Shown: positions 35,566 through 44,891 of the stretch, in pieces
Layout of the letters: every line of letters starts with the position of its first letter
Position numbering within the stretch: position 1 is the stretch's first letter
Assembly (NCBI RefSeq): GCF_017901135.1
Contig: NZ_CP072801.1
Span: 1,488,001 to 1,552,000, forward strand
Origin: Thiothrix litoralis
GTDB lineage: Bacteria; Pseudomonadota; Gammaproteobacteria; Thiotrichales; Thiotrichaceae
Reading direction: 5' to 3'
Length of the DNA stretch: 64,000 bases
The notes under the pieces: model-generated
The model's database searches: none
What the model was told of the DNA's origin: nothing
The model's input: only the letters and a program-made list of their open reading frames with translations
Position numbers and translations under genes: made by a program

Positions 35566-35654
35566 GTAGGGTGGGTGGAGCGGAACGCGATACCCACCGT
35601 TTCATAAAGGTATACCGAAGATGGTGGGTATCGCATTCGCTCCACCCACCCTAC
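35566..35654. repeat. Palindromic repeat family A, copy 2
   Basis: The same inverted arms as at 17598, with a shorter centre. It lies between the ferredoxin stop (35656) and the ribosome-binding site of the 126-aa gene, inside the rnf operon. As a hairpin it could attenuate downstream transcription. Confidence 0.88.
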
Positions 35655-35655
35655 A

Positions 35656-35985
35656 TTAGCCCCAATGCTCAGCAGGCATCAGCAAACTTTCTACCGGCTG
35701 ACCACCCACCAAATGCTGGTCAATTACCGTAGGAATATCCGCCTGCGTAATGCCGCGATACATCACCCCTTCCAGGTAAACCAGCACGCTGACGCCCTGA
35801 TTACACGGCCCCATGCAGCCGGTGGAGGTGAGCTGCACCTTGTTGTACAGCCCACGCTGATCCAGTTCCATACTAAATGCGGCATACACCGAAAAGGCGT
35901 CCCGGTCTGCCCCGCACGAACCGCGCGGATGCCCCTGCGGGCGTTGCTGGGTACAAATAAAAACGTGTTTCTCTGGCTTCGCCAT
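35656..35985 (-). CDS. Thioredoxin-like [2Fe-2S] ferredoxin, 109 aa
   Basis: The cysteine pattern of thioredoxin-fold ferredoxins is visible: FICTQQ near residue 11, GSCGA near 24, and TGCMGPCNQGVSVLVY near 56-60. These are small electron carriers related to the Clostridium pasteurianum [2Fe-2S] ferredoxin. Position directly after rnfH suggests electron transfer between Rnf and nitrogenase. A strong AAGGAG site precedes the ATG. Confidence 0.88.
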   Translation of the reverse strand: MAKPEKHVFICTQQRPQGHPRGSCGADRDAFSVYAAFSMELDQRGLYNKVQLTSTGCMGPCNQGVSVLVYLEGVMYRGITQADIPTVIDQHLVGGQPVESLLMPAEHWG

Positions 35986-36003
35986 TACCTACTCCTTGTT
36001 GCA

Positions 36004-36279
36004 CTATTCGTCATCATTATTGCGGTCACGCCGCTCCACTGTCTCCGGGTCAGCCGTAATCGGGCGGTAAATCTCCACCCGGTCACCATCCTCCACCTTG
36101 GTATCCAGCTTGCTGACCTTGCCAAAAATTCCCACGGCCTGATTCTCCAGATCAATATCCGGGAACTGCTTGAGCAAGCCGGAAAACTCAAGAGCTTCTT
36201 TGATGGTGCTACCATCCGGCACTTCCAGCTTCAACCACGTTTGCTTGAACTTATCCGCGTAAGCAATTCCTACGTTCAT
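36004..36279 (-). CDS. rnfH: RnfH family protein
   Basis: 91 aa. MNVGIAYADKFKQTWLKLEVPDGSTIKEAL and DGDRVEIYRPITADPETVERR are typical of RnfH, a ubiquitin-like-fold protein of unknown exact role encoded with rnf genes. The start at 36279 overlaps the rnfE stop; an upstream in-frame ATG at 36297 lies further inside rnfE. Confidence 0.92.
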   Translation of the reverse strand: MNVGIAYADKFKQTWLKLEVPDGSTIKEALEFSGLLKQFPDIDLENQAVGIFGKVSKLDTKVEDGDRVEIYRPITADPETVERRDRNNDDE

Positions 36280-36914
36280 GTTTTTCTCCCATCCCACACC
36301 CGTTTCCCCGCCAGCAGGAAACCCAGTGCCATAAACCCACCCGGCGGCAAAATCATCAACAAAAAGCCTTTGTAATCGGGGATAATAGTCAGTTCCATAA
36401 AGGAAAACGCCTTGCCCAGCAACAGCGATGCACTGGCAAACAACGTGCCGCTACCCAGCACTTCGCGCACCCCGCCAAGGATCACCAACGCCAGCGTGAA
36501 CCCCAGCCCCATCATCAGCCCGTCCACCATTGACGGCACCAGCGAGTTCTTGGATGCATACGATTCCGCCCGCCCCAAAATCGCACAGTTGACCACGATC
36601 AGCGCGATGAACAAGCCCAATACCTTGTAAAGCTCATGCACCCACGCATTCAGTGCCATATCCACCAGCGTCACCAGTGTCGCAATCAGCACAATGTAAA
36701 CCGGAATCCGCACCGCTGGACTGACAATATTGCGCACCGACGACACCAGCAGGTTGGAAACCACCAACACTGCCGTGGTTGCCAGCCCCATCCCCAAGCC
36801 ATTGGTCGCGGTGCTGGTCACAGCCAGCGTCGGGCACAGTGCCAAGCCTTGCGCGAACACCACATTGTTGTCCCACAACCCATCACGGGTGAGGCGTGCA
36901 TAATCGGTACTCAT
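36276..36914 (-). CDS. rnfE: Rnf electron transport complex subunit RnfE
   Basis: 212 aa integral membrane protein with six hydrophobic segments. DGLWDNNVVFAQGLALCPTLAVT is the RnfE/NqrD N-terminal signature with the membrane cysteine that helps ligate a [2Fe-2S] cluster with RnfA. Overlaps rnfG and rnfH. Confidence 0.95.
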   Translation of the reverse strand: MSTDYARLTRDGLWDNNVVFAQGLALCPTLAVTSTATNGLGMGLATTAVLVVSNLLVSSVRNIVSPAVRIPVYIVLIATLVTLVDMALNAWVHELYKVLGLFIALIVVNCAILGRAESYASKNSLVPSMVDGLMMGLGFTLALVILGGVREVLGSGTLFASASLLLGKAFSFMELTIIPDYKGFLLMILPPGGFMALGFLLAGKRVWDGRKT

Positions 36915-37537
36915 GGTTTTACCTCCAGCATTTCCGCCTTGTGGGCTTCAAAGAATTGCAATGCTTCGTGCAGGCTTTTCACCACCGCACGCGGGGTAAT
37001 GGTTGCACCGCTGAACTGATCAAATTGCCCGCCGTCTTTTTTCACTTTCCACTGGTCTTCGGGCGGATTGCCCAAGGAAAGCCCGGTGAACTTGGTAATC
37101 CAGTCAGCCTTGGCGGCTTCGATCTTGTCACCCAGCCCCGGTGTTTCCTTGTGTGACAACACCCGCGTACCAAGGATTTTGCCTTCCGGGTCAAGTGCAA
37201 TGATGGTGCGGATTTCGCCCGCGTAGCCGAAGCCGACGGTTTCCCACACCAGCGCGGTGACTTTGCCTGCTTTAGTGCCTTGGTAAACCTTGACCTCCTT
37301 GCCATCTGCGCCCATCAATAGCAAGGGTTTGGCGACGATGTTGTTATCGTGCAAATCATCCGGCACGACTTGCGCCAGTGATTGTTGCAGGTCTTCCATC
37401 TTGCGCTGCGCAATCGGTTCGCGGGTGGCGTTATCCACCCCCAACAGCAAAGCGGCGGCAATCGCGGCACACGCACCCAACAGGATTGCTTGGTAGGGAA
37501 TGCGTTCCAGCAACGGGGTTTTGGCTTCAGTCGTCAT
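36911..37537 (-). CDS. rnfG: Rnf electron transport complex subunit RnfG
   Basis: 208 aa. An N-terminal membrane anchor (AILLGACAAIAAALLLGV) precedes a periplasmic FMN-binding domain; the covalent FMN-threonine motif is FSGATITPRAVV near residue 178. Start and stop overlap neighbouring rnf genes. Confidence 0.95.
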   Translation of the reverse strand: MTTEAKTPLLERIPYQAILLGACAAIAAALLLGVDNATREPIAQRKMEDLQQSLAQVVPDDLHDNNIVAKPLLLMGADGKEVKVYQGTKAGKVTALVWETVGFGYAGEIRTIIALDPEGKILGTRVLSHKETPGLGDKIEAAKADWITKFTGLSLGNPPEDQWKVKKDGGQFDQFSGATITPRAVVKSLHEALQFFEAHKAEMLEVKP

Positions 37538-38538
37538 TATTTGTTCTCCCCGCTGGCATAGTTGAGGGGTTCACCCTTACGGTCACGCCCGTAAATGCGT
37601 GGGCGGAAATAGTGGTCAATCAGCGGGGTAACAGCATTCATGAGCAATACCGCGAACGCCATGCCTTCCGGGTAGCCTGCCCAGGTGCGAATCACGTACA
37701 CCAGCAAGCCACAGCCCACGCCGAATATCAGTTGTCCGGTCGGAGACACAGGGGATGTGACCAGATCAGTAGCGATGAAGAACGCACCTAACAAGGTAGC
37801 CCCCGCCAGCAAATGCACTTCCACACCGGGGTAAACATCAGGGTTAACAGCGTGCATGATCCCCGCCAACACCAACAGCGTGCCAATTATCGACACAGGA
37901 ATGTGCCAAGTAATAATGCGTTTCCACAGCAGGAACAAGCCGCCAAGCAGCAGCAATACCGACGAGGTTTCGCCCATGCTGCCGCCCATCATTCCCAGCC
38001 CCATGTCGCTGACACTCGGCAAAATGTCGGCAAGGCTCGTCAAGGTATGCCCCTGCCCGGTTTCAGTACGGATATGCCCCAGCTGGGTCGCACCGCTAAC
38101 CCCATCGACTGTCACCCACGTGGTCATTTCCAGCGGGAAGGAAATCAGCAACGCCACCCGCGCTACCATTGCCGGGTTGAACAGGTTTTGCCCGATGCCA
38201 CCGAACACTTGCTTGCCAATAATGATGGCGAGAAACGCGCCCAATAGCCCAATCCACCAGGGCGCAGTCGGTGGCAAACTCATTGCCAGCAACCAGCCGG
38301 TGAGAATCGCCGAACCGTCGCTAAGGTATTTGCCTACGGGCTTGCCCATGATTTTCAGCGCTATCGCCTCCGCCAGCACGCAGCCGAGGATGGTGATCAA
38401 AAACAGGCTGATGGCAGGCAAACCGAACAGGTACAAGCCGAAAACGGTCGCGGGGGCAAGTGCCAGCATCACCAGCAACATGGTGGTGTGGACACTTTTG
38501 CCGGAATGGGTGTGTGGGCTGGAAATCAATAGGCTCAT
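37537..38538 (-). CDS. rnfD: Rnf electron transport complex subunit RnfD
   Basis: 333 aa with eight to ten membrane segments. The covalent FMN attachment site is visible as DGVSGATQLG (threonine near residue 150). LLISSPHTHSGKSVHTTM begins the protein, as in other RnfD/NqrB proteins. Confidence 0.95.
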   Translation of the reverse strand: MSLLISSPHTHSGKSVHTTMLLVMLALAPATVFGLYLFGLPAISLFLITILGCVLAEAIALKIMGKPVGKYLSDGSAILTGWLLAMSLPPTAPWWIGLLGAFLAIIIGKQVFGGIGQNLFNPAMVARVALLISFPLEMTTWVTVDGVSGATQLGHIRTETGQGHTLTSLADILPSVSDMGLGMMGGSMGETSSVLLLLGGLFLLWKRIITWHIPVSIIGTLLVLAGIMHAVNPDVYPGVEVHLLAGATLLGAFFIATDLVTSPVSPTGQLIFGVGCGLLVYVIRTWAGYPEGMAFAVLLMNAVTPLIDHYFRPRIYGRDRKGEPLNYASGENK

Positions 38539-40025
38539 GCGCTTGCCTCCTGTGCGGTTTTGGCAGCAGCCGCCGCTGCGGCAGCTTTTTTGGCTGCGGC
38601 TTCGCGTTTGCGGCGTTCCATCATTTCCTTCTTGGCACGTTCTTGGGCTGCCATGCGTTCGTTGCGCTGTTCAATCAGGCGTTTGGTTTCGTCCTGCTTG
38701 TGCTTGGCGCGTTGGCGGCTGGCGAGTTCACCTTTGGCGTAGTTGAAATATTGCACCAGCGGAATGTGCGCGGGGCAAACGTAGGAACACGAACCGCAAG
38801 CGATGCAATCCATCAGCCCCAGTTTGGTGACGGCATCGAGGTTGCCAGCGCGGGCATTGGCTGCCATTTCCAGCGGCAACAACCCACACGGGCAGGCTTG
38901 CACGCAACTGGCGCAGCGGATGCAGGGCGATTCCTGATTTTCCGACACCTCTTTGGCTGTGAGGGCGAGGATGCCGTTGCAACCTTTCACCAGCGGTACG
39001 CGGGTATCGGGCAGCAGGTTGCCCATCATCGGCCCACCACTGATCAGGCGGGCAGGTTCGACGTTGAAACCTTCGCAATGGTCGATCACGTCCTGCACTT
39101 TTGTACCGAGCAATACGCGCAGGTTGCGTGGCTGGCGCACTGCCCCGCCGGAAACGGTAACGACGCGGGAGACTAACGGTTTACCTTCTCGTAAAGCATC
39201 GCGGACTGCCAGCGCGGTTGCCGGGTTATGCACCACAATGCCAATGTCAGCGGTCAAGCCGCGTGCAGGCGTTTCCAGCCCGGTGAGGGTTTGCACCAGA
39301 TGCTTTTCCGACCCCATCGGGTAGCGCATCGGTAAGCCGACGACCTGGATGTTGGGGAAGACGGTGGCGGTTTCGCGCATCGCGGCTTGCGCTTCGGGCT
39401 TGTTGTTTTCGATGCCGATGATGATGTTTTCCACCCCCAGTGCGTAAGCCATGATGCGGATGCCGTCGATGGTATGCGCGGAATATTCGCGCATCAGGCG
39501 GTCGTCGCAGGTCAGGTAGGGTTCGCATTCCGCGCCGTTGATCACCAGCGTGTGCAGCTTGTAACGGTTACGCAGGTTGAGTTTGACGGCGGAGGGGAAG
39601 GTTGCGCCGCCCATGCCGACGATTCCGGCAGCGGCAACGCGAGTGGCGATTTCGGCAGGTTCGAGCGCGAACGGGTCAGCGGGTGGGTTGAGTTCGCCCC
39701 ACTCATCCTTGCCGTCGGGTTGCAGGGTGATGGTGTGTACCGACAGGCCGGAGGCGTGGTGCGCGGGGTAATGCCCGACCCCGACGATGCGCCCGGAGGT
39801 GGGGGCATGGATGGGCGCGGAAATCATTCCTTGGCTGTTAGCCAGCAATTGCCCTTTGAGGACGTGATCGCCGCGCTTGACCGCCGGTTTCGCCGCTGCG
39901 CCAATGTGCTGCTGCAAAGGAATGTGCAATAAGCTCGGCATCGGCAGGTTTTCGATGGCTTTGTCCTCGCTCAGGATCTTGCAATCGTGCGGGTGTACGC
40001 CGCCACGGATGCTGAATAATTTCAT
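38535..40025 (-). CDS. rnfC: Rnf electron transport complex subunit RnfC
   Basis: 496 aa. FSIRGGVHPHDCKILS begins the protein, a Nuo51-like flavin/NADH region (GMGGATFPSAVKLN) follows, and two [4Fe-4S] motifs occur near residues 365-415 (CIRCASCVQACPCG and CIACGSCSYVCPA). The C-terminal tail is rich in lysine and alanine, typical for RnfC. The start at 40025 overlaps the rnfB stop (ATGA). Confidence 0.95.
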   Translation of the reverse strand: MKLFSIRGGVHPHDCKILSEDKAIENLPMPSLLHIPLQQHIGAAAKPAVKRGDHVLKGQLLANSQGMISAPIHAPTSGRIVGVGHYPAHHASGLSVHTITLQPDGKDEWGELNPPADPFALEPAEIATRVAAAGIVGMGGATFPSAVKLNLRNRYKLHTLVINGAECEPYLTCDDRLMREYSAHTIDGIRIMAYALGVENIIIGIENNKPEAQAAMRETATVFPNIQVVGLPMRYPMGSEKHLVQTLTGLETPARGLTADIGIVVHNPATALAVRDALREGKPLVSRVVTVSGGAVRQPRNLRVLLGTKVQDVIDHCEGFNVEPARLISGGPMMGNLLPDTRVPLVKGCNGILALTAKEVSENQESPCIRCASCVQACPCGLLPLEMAANARAGNLDAVTKLGLMDCIACGSCSYVCPAHIPLVQYFNYAKGELASRQRAKHKQDETKRLIEQRNERMAAQERAKKEMMERRKREAAAKKAAAAAAAAKTAQEASA

Positions 40026-40558
40026 ACTGCAACTCCTGTCATGATCGGACTCGGCCAATACCACGTCTGCACCGTATGCGTCAGCGGGCGCATCTCAATA
40101 CATTCCGTTGGGCAAACCTCAAAGCACTTCTCACAGCCGGTGCAAGCATCCGCAAACACCGCATGAATCTGCTTGGAACTGCCCACAATGGCATCCGTCG
40201 GGCAACGCTTAAAGCACTTGGTGCAGCCGATGCACAAGTTTTCATGCACATACGCAATCATCGGCCCCTTATCCGCCACGCCGGAAAGATCAATGCTGAC
40301 ACCCAGCTTCGCCGCCAGTGTTTCCGCCAACGCCTTACCACCGGGCGGGCAAGCAGTCACGGGCGCTGCACCGTTGGCAATCGCTTCCGCCGCTGGCGCA
40401 CAGCCGGGAAAACCACACTGCCCACATTGCGAACCGGGCATCAACGCCTCAATTTCTTCCTGTAACGGATTGCCTTCCACCTTGAAATATTGTCCTGCCA
40501 GCCCTAACAGCCCGCCCAGCAACAACCCCAAGGTCATCAGAATCAAAATCGCAGTCAT
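40022..40558 (-). CDS. rnfB: Rnf electron transport complex subunit RnfB
   Basis: 178 aa. An N-terminal membrane helix (ILILMTLGLLLGGLLGLAGQYF) precedes a four-cysteine cluster motif CGQCGFPGC and two ferredoxin motifs CIGCTKCFKRCP and CTGCEKCFEVCP. RnfB is the ferredoxin-interacting subunit. The start at 40558 follows AAAGGGAG. Confidence 0.95.
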   Translation of the reverse strand: MTAILILMTLGLLLGGLLGLAGQYFKVEGNPLQEEIEALMPGSQCGQCGFPGCAPAAEAIANGAAPVTACPPGGKALAETLAAKLGVSIDLSGVADKGPMIAYVHENLCIGCTKCFKRCPTDAIVGSSKQIHAVFADACTGCEKCFEVCPTECIEMRPLTHTVQTWYWPSPIMTGVAV

Positions 40559-40574
40559 GCTCTTTCTCCCTTTC

Positions 40575-41153
40575 CTATTGGCTCGCCAGCCCCGCAAAAC
40601 CCATAAACGCCAGCGACAACAACCCGGCAACAATGAACGCAATCGGCAACCCGCCAAACGCCGCTGGCACTTGCGCCAACGCCAGCCGTTCACGCAAACC
40701 TGCAAAAATCACCAGCACCAAAGTAAACCCCACCGCCGACCCAAACCCATACAGCAAGGTTTGCAGAAAACTGTGCTGTTCTTGCACATTCAGCAGCGCC
40801 ACGCCCAGCACCGCGCAATTGGTGGTAATCAGCGGCAGGAAAATCCCCAACACCTGATACAGCGCGGGCGACACCTTCTTAATCACCATTTCGGTAAACT
40901 GCACCATCGCCGCAATCACCAAAATAAACGACAAAATCCGCAGGAAACCCAGATCAAACGGCTGCAATACCCAGTGTTCCAGCATCCAGCCCGCCACCGA
41001 CGCCAGCGTCAGCACAAACGTCGTCGCCATGCCCATGCCAATCGCCGAGTCAATCTGCTTGGAAACCCCCATGAACGGACAAAGCCCCAGGAACTTGACC
41101 AACACCACGTTGTTCACCAGTACCGTACCGAGCAAGATCATGAAATATTCCAT
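40575..41153 (-). CDS. rnfA: Rnf electron transport complex subunit RnfA
   Basis: 192 aa membrane protein, six hydrophobic segments. [19 protein letters not shown] and [11 protein letters not shown] carry the membrane cysteines that ligate a cluster with RnfE. The ATG at 41153 follows AGGGA. It is the first gene of the nif-type rnf operon, about 40 bp after a minus-strand sigma-54 promoter. Confidence 0.95.
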   Translation of the reverse strand: MEYFMILLGTVLVNNVVLVKFLGLCPFMGVSKQIDSAIGMGMATTFVLTLASVAGWMLEHWVLQPFDLGFLRILSFILVIAAMVQFTEMVIKKVSPALYQVLGIFLPLITTNCAVLGVALLNVQEQHSFLQTLLYGFGSAVGFTLVLVIFAGLRERLALAQVPAAFGGLPIAFIVAGLLSLAFMGFAGLASQ

Positions 41154-41189
41154 CGCACATTCCCTGAGAATCATCTGTGAGGAAGGCAA

Positions 41190-41205
41190 TGCAGGGAGCG
41201 TGCCA
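41190..41205 (-). promoter_or_regulatory. Sigma-54 promoter of the rnf operon
   Basis: On the minus strand TGGCACGCTCCCTGCA fits TGGCAC-N5-TTGCA with one mismatch. It is 37 bp upstream of rnfA; the NifA site at 41280 lies 75 bp further up. Confidence 0.82.
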
Positions 41206-41279
41206 GCCGCTGCAAGCCTTGCGTGGCTTGGGTTTGCGGCGGATTTTGCGGGGTGGGGTTTGTGACAAAGGAGGGGAAT

Positions 41280-41295
41280 TGTCGGGTTTGCGACA
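41280..41295. promoter_or_regulatory. NifA upstream activator site between rnfA and nifL
   Basis: TGT-CGGGTTTGCG-ACA fits TGT-N10-ACA. It is 74 bp from the rnf promoter and 55 bp from the nifL promoter, so it can serve both. Confidence 0.83.
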
Positions 41296-41297
41296 AC

Positions 41298-41347
41298 GTA
41301 GGGTGGGTGGAGCGAACGCGATACCCACCATTTACCATGCGTTGTAG
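41298..41347. repeat. Palindromic repeat family A, copy 3 (half copy)
   Basis: One arm (GTAGGGTGGGTGGAGCG... to CCCACCAT, 41298-41331) with a degenerate remainder to about 41347. It occupies the interval between the NifA site and the nifL -24 element. Confidence 0.78.
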
Positions 41348-41350
41348 GGC

Positions 41351-41366
41351 TGGCACGCCTATTGCA
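41351..41366 (+). promoter_or_regulatory. Sigma-54 promoter of nifLA
   Basis: TGGCACGCCTATTGCA is an exact TGGCAC-N5-TTGCA element, 32 bp before the nifL ATG. With the NifA site at 41280 it predicts positive autoregulation of nifLA. Confidence 0.9.
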
Positions 41367-41398
41367 CCGCAATAAACACAGCAACCGTGGAAACCGTT

Positions 41399-42967
41399 AT
41401 GCACAAGCCAAGCACCTCATTCGCCGAACACTACGCCGACCTCTCGCACATTGCCGGATTCGAGCATGTGACCCCCGGCTTATCGCTGCAAGCCATCCTT
41501 GAAACCGTGGAGCAAGCCCCGGTTGCGATTTCCATTACCGACACCCGCGCCAATATCCTCTACGTGAACAGCGCGTTTGAGGAATTAACCGGCTATTCCC
41601 GCGACGAGATTTGCGGGCAAAACGAATCGGTACTGTCCTGCAAAACCACACCGCTGGAAATTTACCGCACGTTATGGCGCACCATCCAAAGCGGCAAAGA
41701 ATGGCGCGGTACGCTGATTAACCGCAACAAAGCGGGCGACCGCTACCTCGCCGAAGTCACCGTTGCGCCTGTGCTGGATGCTCAGCGCAATATCACCAAC
41801 TTTCTCGGAATGCACCGCGACATATCGGTGATCCATAACCTCGAACAGCAACTCAAACACCAAAAAATCCTCTCCGACACCATTTTCGATCTCGCTCCGG
41901 CCATCGTGGTATTGCTCGATAGCAATCGTAATATCTTGATGGATAACAAAGCCTACAAACACCTCAAAGTCGAATTCGGTACAATCGAACCCATCCACCT
42001 ATTCCTCGACGCACTCAAGGATCGCTTGCCCTCGCTTGACGGTGAAACCTTCGACAACTTCCACGATGTGCAAATCCGTTTCGACGCGCCCAATGGCAAC
42101 GAATGCTGGTTCACCCTGTCCGGCATCCACGTCGAAGAACTCGACGATGCCGCCAAAAACTATTTCGCCCTAACCAGCAGCGGCGGGCATTACCTGCTGT
42201 TGGTTGCCACCGACATCACCACCCGCAAGGCCGAGCTGGAACGCGCCCGCATCCAACACCTCAAAGTGCAAATGGCGGAACAAGAACTCACCAGCAGCGT
42301 CCGCGAAACTTTGGCAGGCGCGATTTTTCAACTGGAAACTCCGCTCAACGTGATCCAAGCCGCTCTGGTCATGCCGCCCTCTTCCACCGAAGCCTTGTAC
42401 CCGGTGCTGCAACAAGTGCTGGAATCGTCTTATCGCGCCATCAACGCCATGCGCATGGCAATCCCCAGAGCCGAACACGGCACGTATTCCTTGGTCAACA
42501 TCAATCAGGTGCTCAAAGACTTGCTCATTATTGCCACCGACCGGATGCTCTCGGAAGGCGTGGTCGTCGATTGGCGACCCGAACCCGTGCTACCCACCAT
42601 CATGGGCAACGAAGCCTCCTTGCGGCGCATGTTCAACTACCTGCTCGACAATGCCCTGCTCGCGCTGCACGAAGCGGGGCGCGTACACCGCGAATTGCGC
42701 ATTCACACCCGTTTACACGACGACAGCATTAGCGTGGAAATCACCGACAACGGCATCGGCATTCCCCCCGCACTACGCCTGAAAGTATTTGAACCCTTCC
42801 ACAGTGGCTGGAAACGCGGCAACGGCAATGTCGGCATGGGCTTGTGCATGGCGCAAGAAATCGTCAACAACCACGACGGCAGTATCAGCATCGACCCCGA
42901 TTACCCCAACGGTTGCCGTATCCGCGTCAACCTACCCCTAAAAGCCAGCAACGGGGGGATGGAATGA
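41399..42967 (+). CDS. nifL: Nitrogen fixation negative regulator NifL
   Basis: 522 aa. PAS1 (about 30-140) binds FAD and senses redox state; ITDTRANILYVNSAFEELTGYSRDEI and FLGMHRDI are typical. A second PAS region (150-290) and a GHKL ATP-binding domain (about 390-515; NYLLDNALLAL, DNGIGIPP, GMGLCMAQEI) follow. The H-box segment (ETLAGAIFQLETPLNV) has no phosphoacceptor histidine, consistent with NifL working by ADP-dependent binding to NifA. Start ATG 41399; a GTG at 41387 is possible. It overlaps nifA by 4 bp. Confidence 0.95.
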   Translation: MHKPSTSFAEHYADLSHIAGFEHVTPGLSLQAILETVEQAPVAISITDTRANILYVNSAFEELTGYSRDEICGQNESVLSCKTTPLEIYRTLWRTIQSGKEWRGTLINRNKAGDRYLAEVTVAPVLDAQRNITNFLGMHRDISVIHNLEQQLKHQKILSDTIFDLAPAIVVLLDSNRNILMDNKAYKHLKVEFGTIEPIHLFLDALKDRLPSLDGETFDNFHDVQIRFDAPNGNECWFTLSGIHVEELDDAAKNYFALTSSGGHYLLLVATDITTRKAELERARIQHLKVQMAEQELTSSVRETLAGAIFQLETPLNVIQAALVMPPSSTEALYPVLQQVLESSYRAINAMRMAIPRAEHGTYSLVNINQVLKDLLIIATDRMLSEGVVVDWRPEPVLPTIMGNEASLRRMFNYLLDNALLALHEAGRVHRELRIHTRLHDDSISVEITDNGIGIPPALRLKVFEPFHSGWKRGNGNVGMGLCMAQEIVNNHDGSISIDPDYPNGCRIRVNLPLKASNGGME

Positions 42968-44526
42968 GCCACGACAACGCGCAATTGCAACAAACCCTCA
43001 ACTTGCTGGAAGACGAACTTGCCTGTATTTACGCCGTCAGCAAGGTGTTAAGCCGCTCCCTCAACCTCAAGGAAACCTTGCGCGAAGTGCTGCGCGTACT
43101 GCACGAAGAAGGCCAGCTCGAACACGGCATGGTCAGCTTGCTGGACGGCGATAGCGGCGATTTGCTGCTGCTGGAATTGCACCGTGCCGACAAACTTACC
43201 GTAGAAAACGTGCGCTACCGTGCAGGCGAAGGCATTATGGGGCTGGCGATTGAAATGGATAAGCCGCTGATTATCCGCAAGTTAGCCGACGAACCGCGTT
43301 TCCTCGACAAACTCGGCGTATACAACCCAGTGTTGCCGCTGATTGCCGTGCCGATCCGCGCCCGTGGCGATGAAATCGTCGGCGTATTAGCTGCACAACC
43401 GCCCGCTGAATTGCATTTGCTGGGCGAACGCCGCCGTTTCCTTGAAATGATTGGCAACCTGATCGGGCAAAATGTAGTCCTTGCCAACGAAGTCGCCAGC
43501 GACAAGCAGGAACTGCAAAAAGAACGCGACTCCTTGCGCCGCAAGGTCAAAGGCGAATCCGGTTTCGCCAACCTGATCGGACGCACCCGCGTGATGCAAG
43601 TCGTGTTCGACCAAGCGCGGCAAGTTGCCAAGTGGAACACTACTGTACTCATTCGCGGTGAATCCGGCACGGGTAAAGAGCTGATCGCCAACGCCATCCA
43701 CTACCATTCACCCCGCGCTAATAATGCTTTCATCAAACTCAACTGCGCCGCTTTGCCGGACAATTTGTTGGAATCCGAACTATTCGGACATGAAAAAGGC
43801 GCATTTACTGGCGCGGTCAGCCAGCGCAAAGGGCGTTTTGAGCAAGCCGACGGCGGCACGCTGTTTCTGGATGAAATCGGCGAAATCACCCCCGCGTTCC
43901 AAGCCAAATTGCTACGGGTCTTGCAGGAAGGCGAGTTCGAGCGCGTCGGCGGTACGCGCACTCTCAAGGTCGAGGTGCGCGTCATCGCCGCCACCAACCG
44001 CAATCTGGAACAGGAAGTGCGGGCGGGCGAGTTCCGCGAAGACTTGTATTACCGCCTCAACGTGATGCCGATCATCATGCCGCCATTGCGCGAACGCTTA
44101 GAAGACATTCCCGACCTTGCCCGCTTTCTGGTCAATAAAATCAGCAACAAGCAAGGGCGACCACTGGATATTGGCGACAGTGCCATCCGTGCGCTGATGC
44201 ACCACGGCTGGCCGGGCAATGTGCGTGAGCTGGAAAACTGCATGGAACGTGCCGCAATTCTCAGCACCGATGGGCATATTGACCAGCAAGTGATCCACCT
44301 GACGGGGTTGGATAGCCATTTCCCGGTAGAAACCAGCAGCACTACTGTCAAACAGCCACCCAAGATTGATCTGGATTCGCCGGATCTGGACGAACGTGAG
44401 CGCGTGATTACGGCTCTGGAAGAAGCGGGTTGGGTGCAAGCCAAGGCCGCGCGGTTGCTGAATATGACACCGCGCCAAATTGCCTACCGTATCCAAATAC
44501 TCAATATTCAGGTGCGACAAATCTGA
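42964..44526 (+). CDS. nifA: Nif-specific sigma-54 activator NifA
   Basis: 520 aa. A GAF domain (about 25-180), the AAA+ sigma-54 activation domain with Walker [10 protein letters not shown], the GAFTGA loop and Walker [12 protein letters not shown], and a C-terminal Fis-type helix-turn-helix ([29 protein letters not shown]). The interdomain linker has no CxxxxC motif, so this NifA should not sense oxygen itself and depends on NifL. It probably binds the TGT-N10-ACA sites listed here. Confidence 0.97.
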   Translation: MSHDNAQLQQTLNLLEDELACIYAVSKVLSRSLNLKETLREVLRVLHEEGQLEHGMVSLLDGDSGDLLLLELHRADKLTVENVRYRAGEGIMGLAIEMDKPLIIRKLADEPRFLDKLGVYNPVLPLIAVPIRARGDEIVGVLAAQPPAELHLLGERRRFLEMIGNLIGQNVVLANEVASDKQELQKERDSLRRKVKGESGFANLIGRTRVMQVVFDQARQVAKWNTTVLIRGESGTGKELIANAIHYHSPRANNAFIKLNCAALPDNLLESELFGHEKGAFTGAVSQRKGRFEQADGGTLFLDEIGEITPAFQAKLLRVLQEGEFERVGGTRTLKVEVRVIAATNRNLEQEVRAGEFREDLYYRLNVMPIIMPPLRERLEDIPDLARFLVNKISNKQGRPLDIGDSAIRALMHHGWPGNVRELENCMERAAILSTDGHIDQQVIHLTGLDSHFPVETSSTTVKQPPKIDLDSPDLDERERVITALEEAGWVQAKAARLLNMTPRQIAYRIQILNIQVRQI

Positions 44527-44569
44527 TACCGACAAGTCCGACTCCACCTCCGGTATCTCCCTCTCCTCT

Positions 44570-44592
44570 GCGACCTTCGGGTCGCTTTTTTT
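44570..44592 (+). terminator. Rho-independent terminator of nifLA
   Basis: A GCGACC-TTCG-GGTCGC hairpin with a perfect 6-bp stem and UUCG tetraloop is followed by seven T residues, 44 bp after the nifA stop. The rest of the 365-bp gap before nifB holds only the NifA and sigma-54 sites. Confidence 0.93.
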
Positions 44593-44758
44593 CAGTCTCC
44601 ATGACGGCGCATTTGCCGGAAGATTTCCGCTCAGGCAAAAGAATTTGCTGTGCTGGTAGATGGCTTCATGGCAGGCAGTCGTCTTGCCTTAAAGTTTCGG
44701 TTTTATACGGTGTCATCTTCCCTACATCACATTCCCGACATTCCCCCTCAAACCCCTT

Positions 44759-44774
44759 TGTCGCACACCCAACA
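44759..44774. promoter_or_regulatory. NifA upstream activator site for nifB
   Basis: TGT-CGCACACCCA-ACA fits TGT-N10-ACA, 52 bp before the -24 element of nifB. Confidence 0.82.
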
Positions 44775-44826
44775 ACAAAATCCCAACCAACTGTAAATAA
44801 AAGAAAAATTACCAAGCATCGTCACT

Positions 44827-44842
44827 TGGCACGCAAATTGAA
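44827..44842 (+). promoter_or_regulatory. Sigma-54 promoter of nifB
   Basis: TGGCACGCAAATTGAA matches with one change in the -12 box (TTGAA for TTGCA), 49 bp before the nifB start. Confidence 0.8.
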
Positions 44843-44891
44843 CTACCCATGCAAACACCCTCACGAAACCCCTACGTCACGGAGAATACGC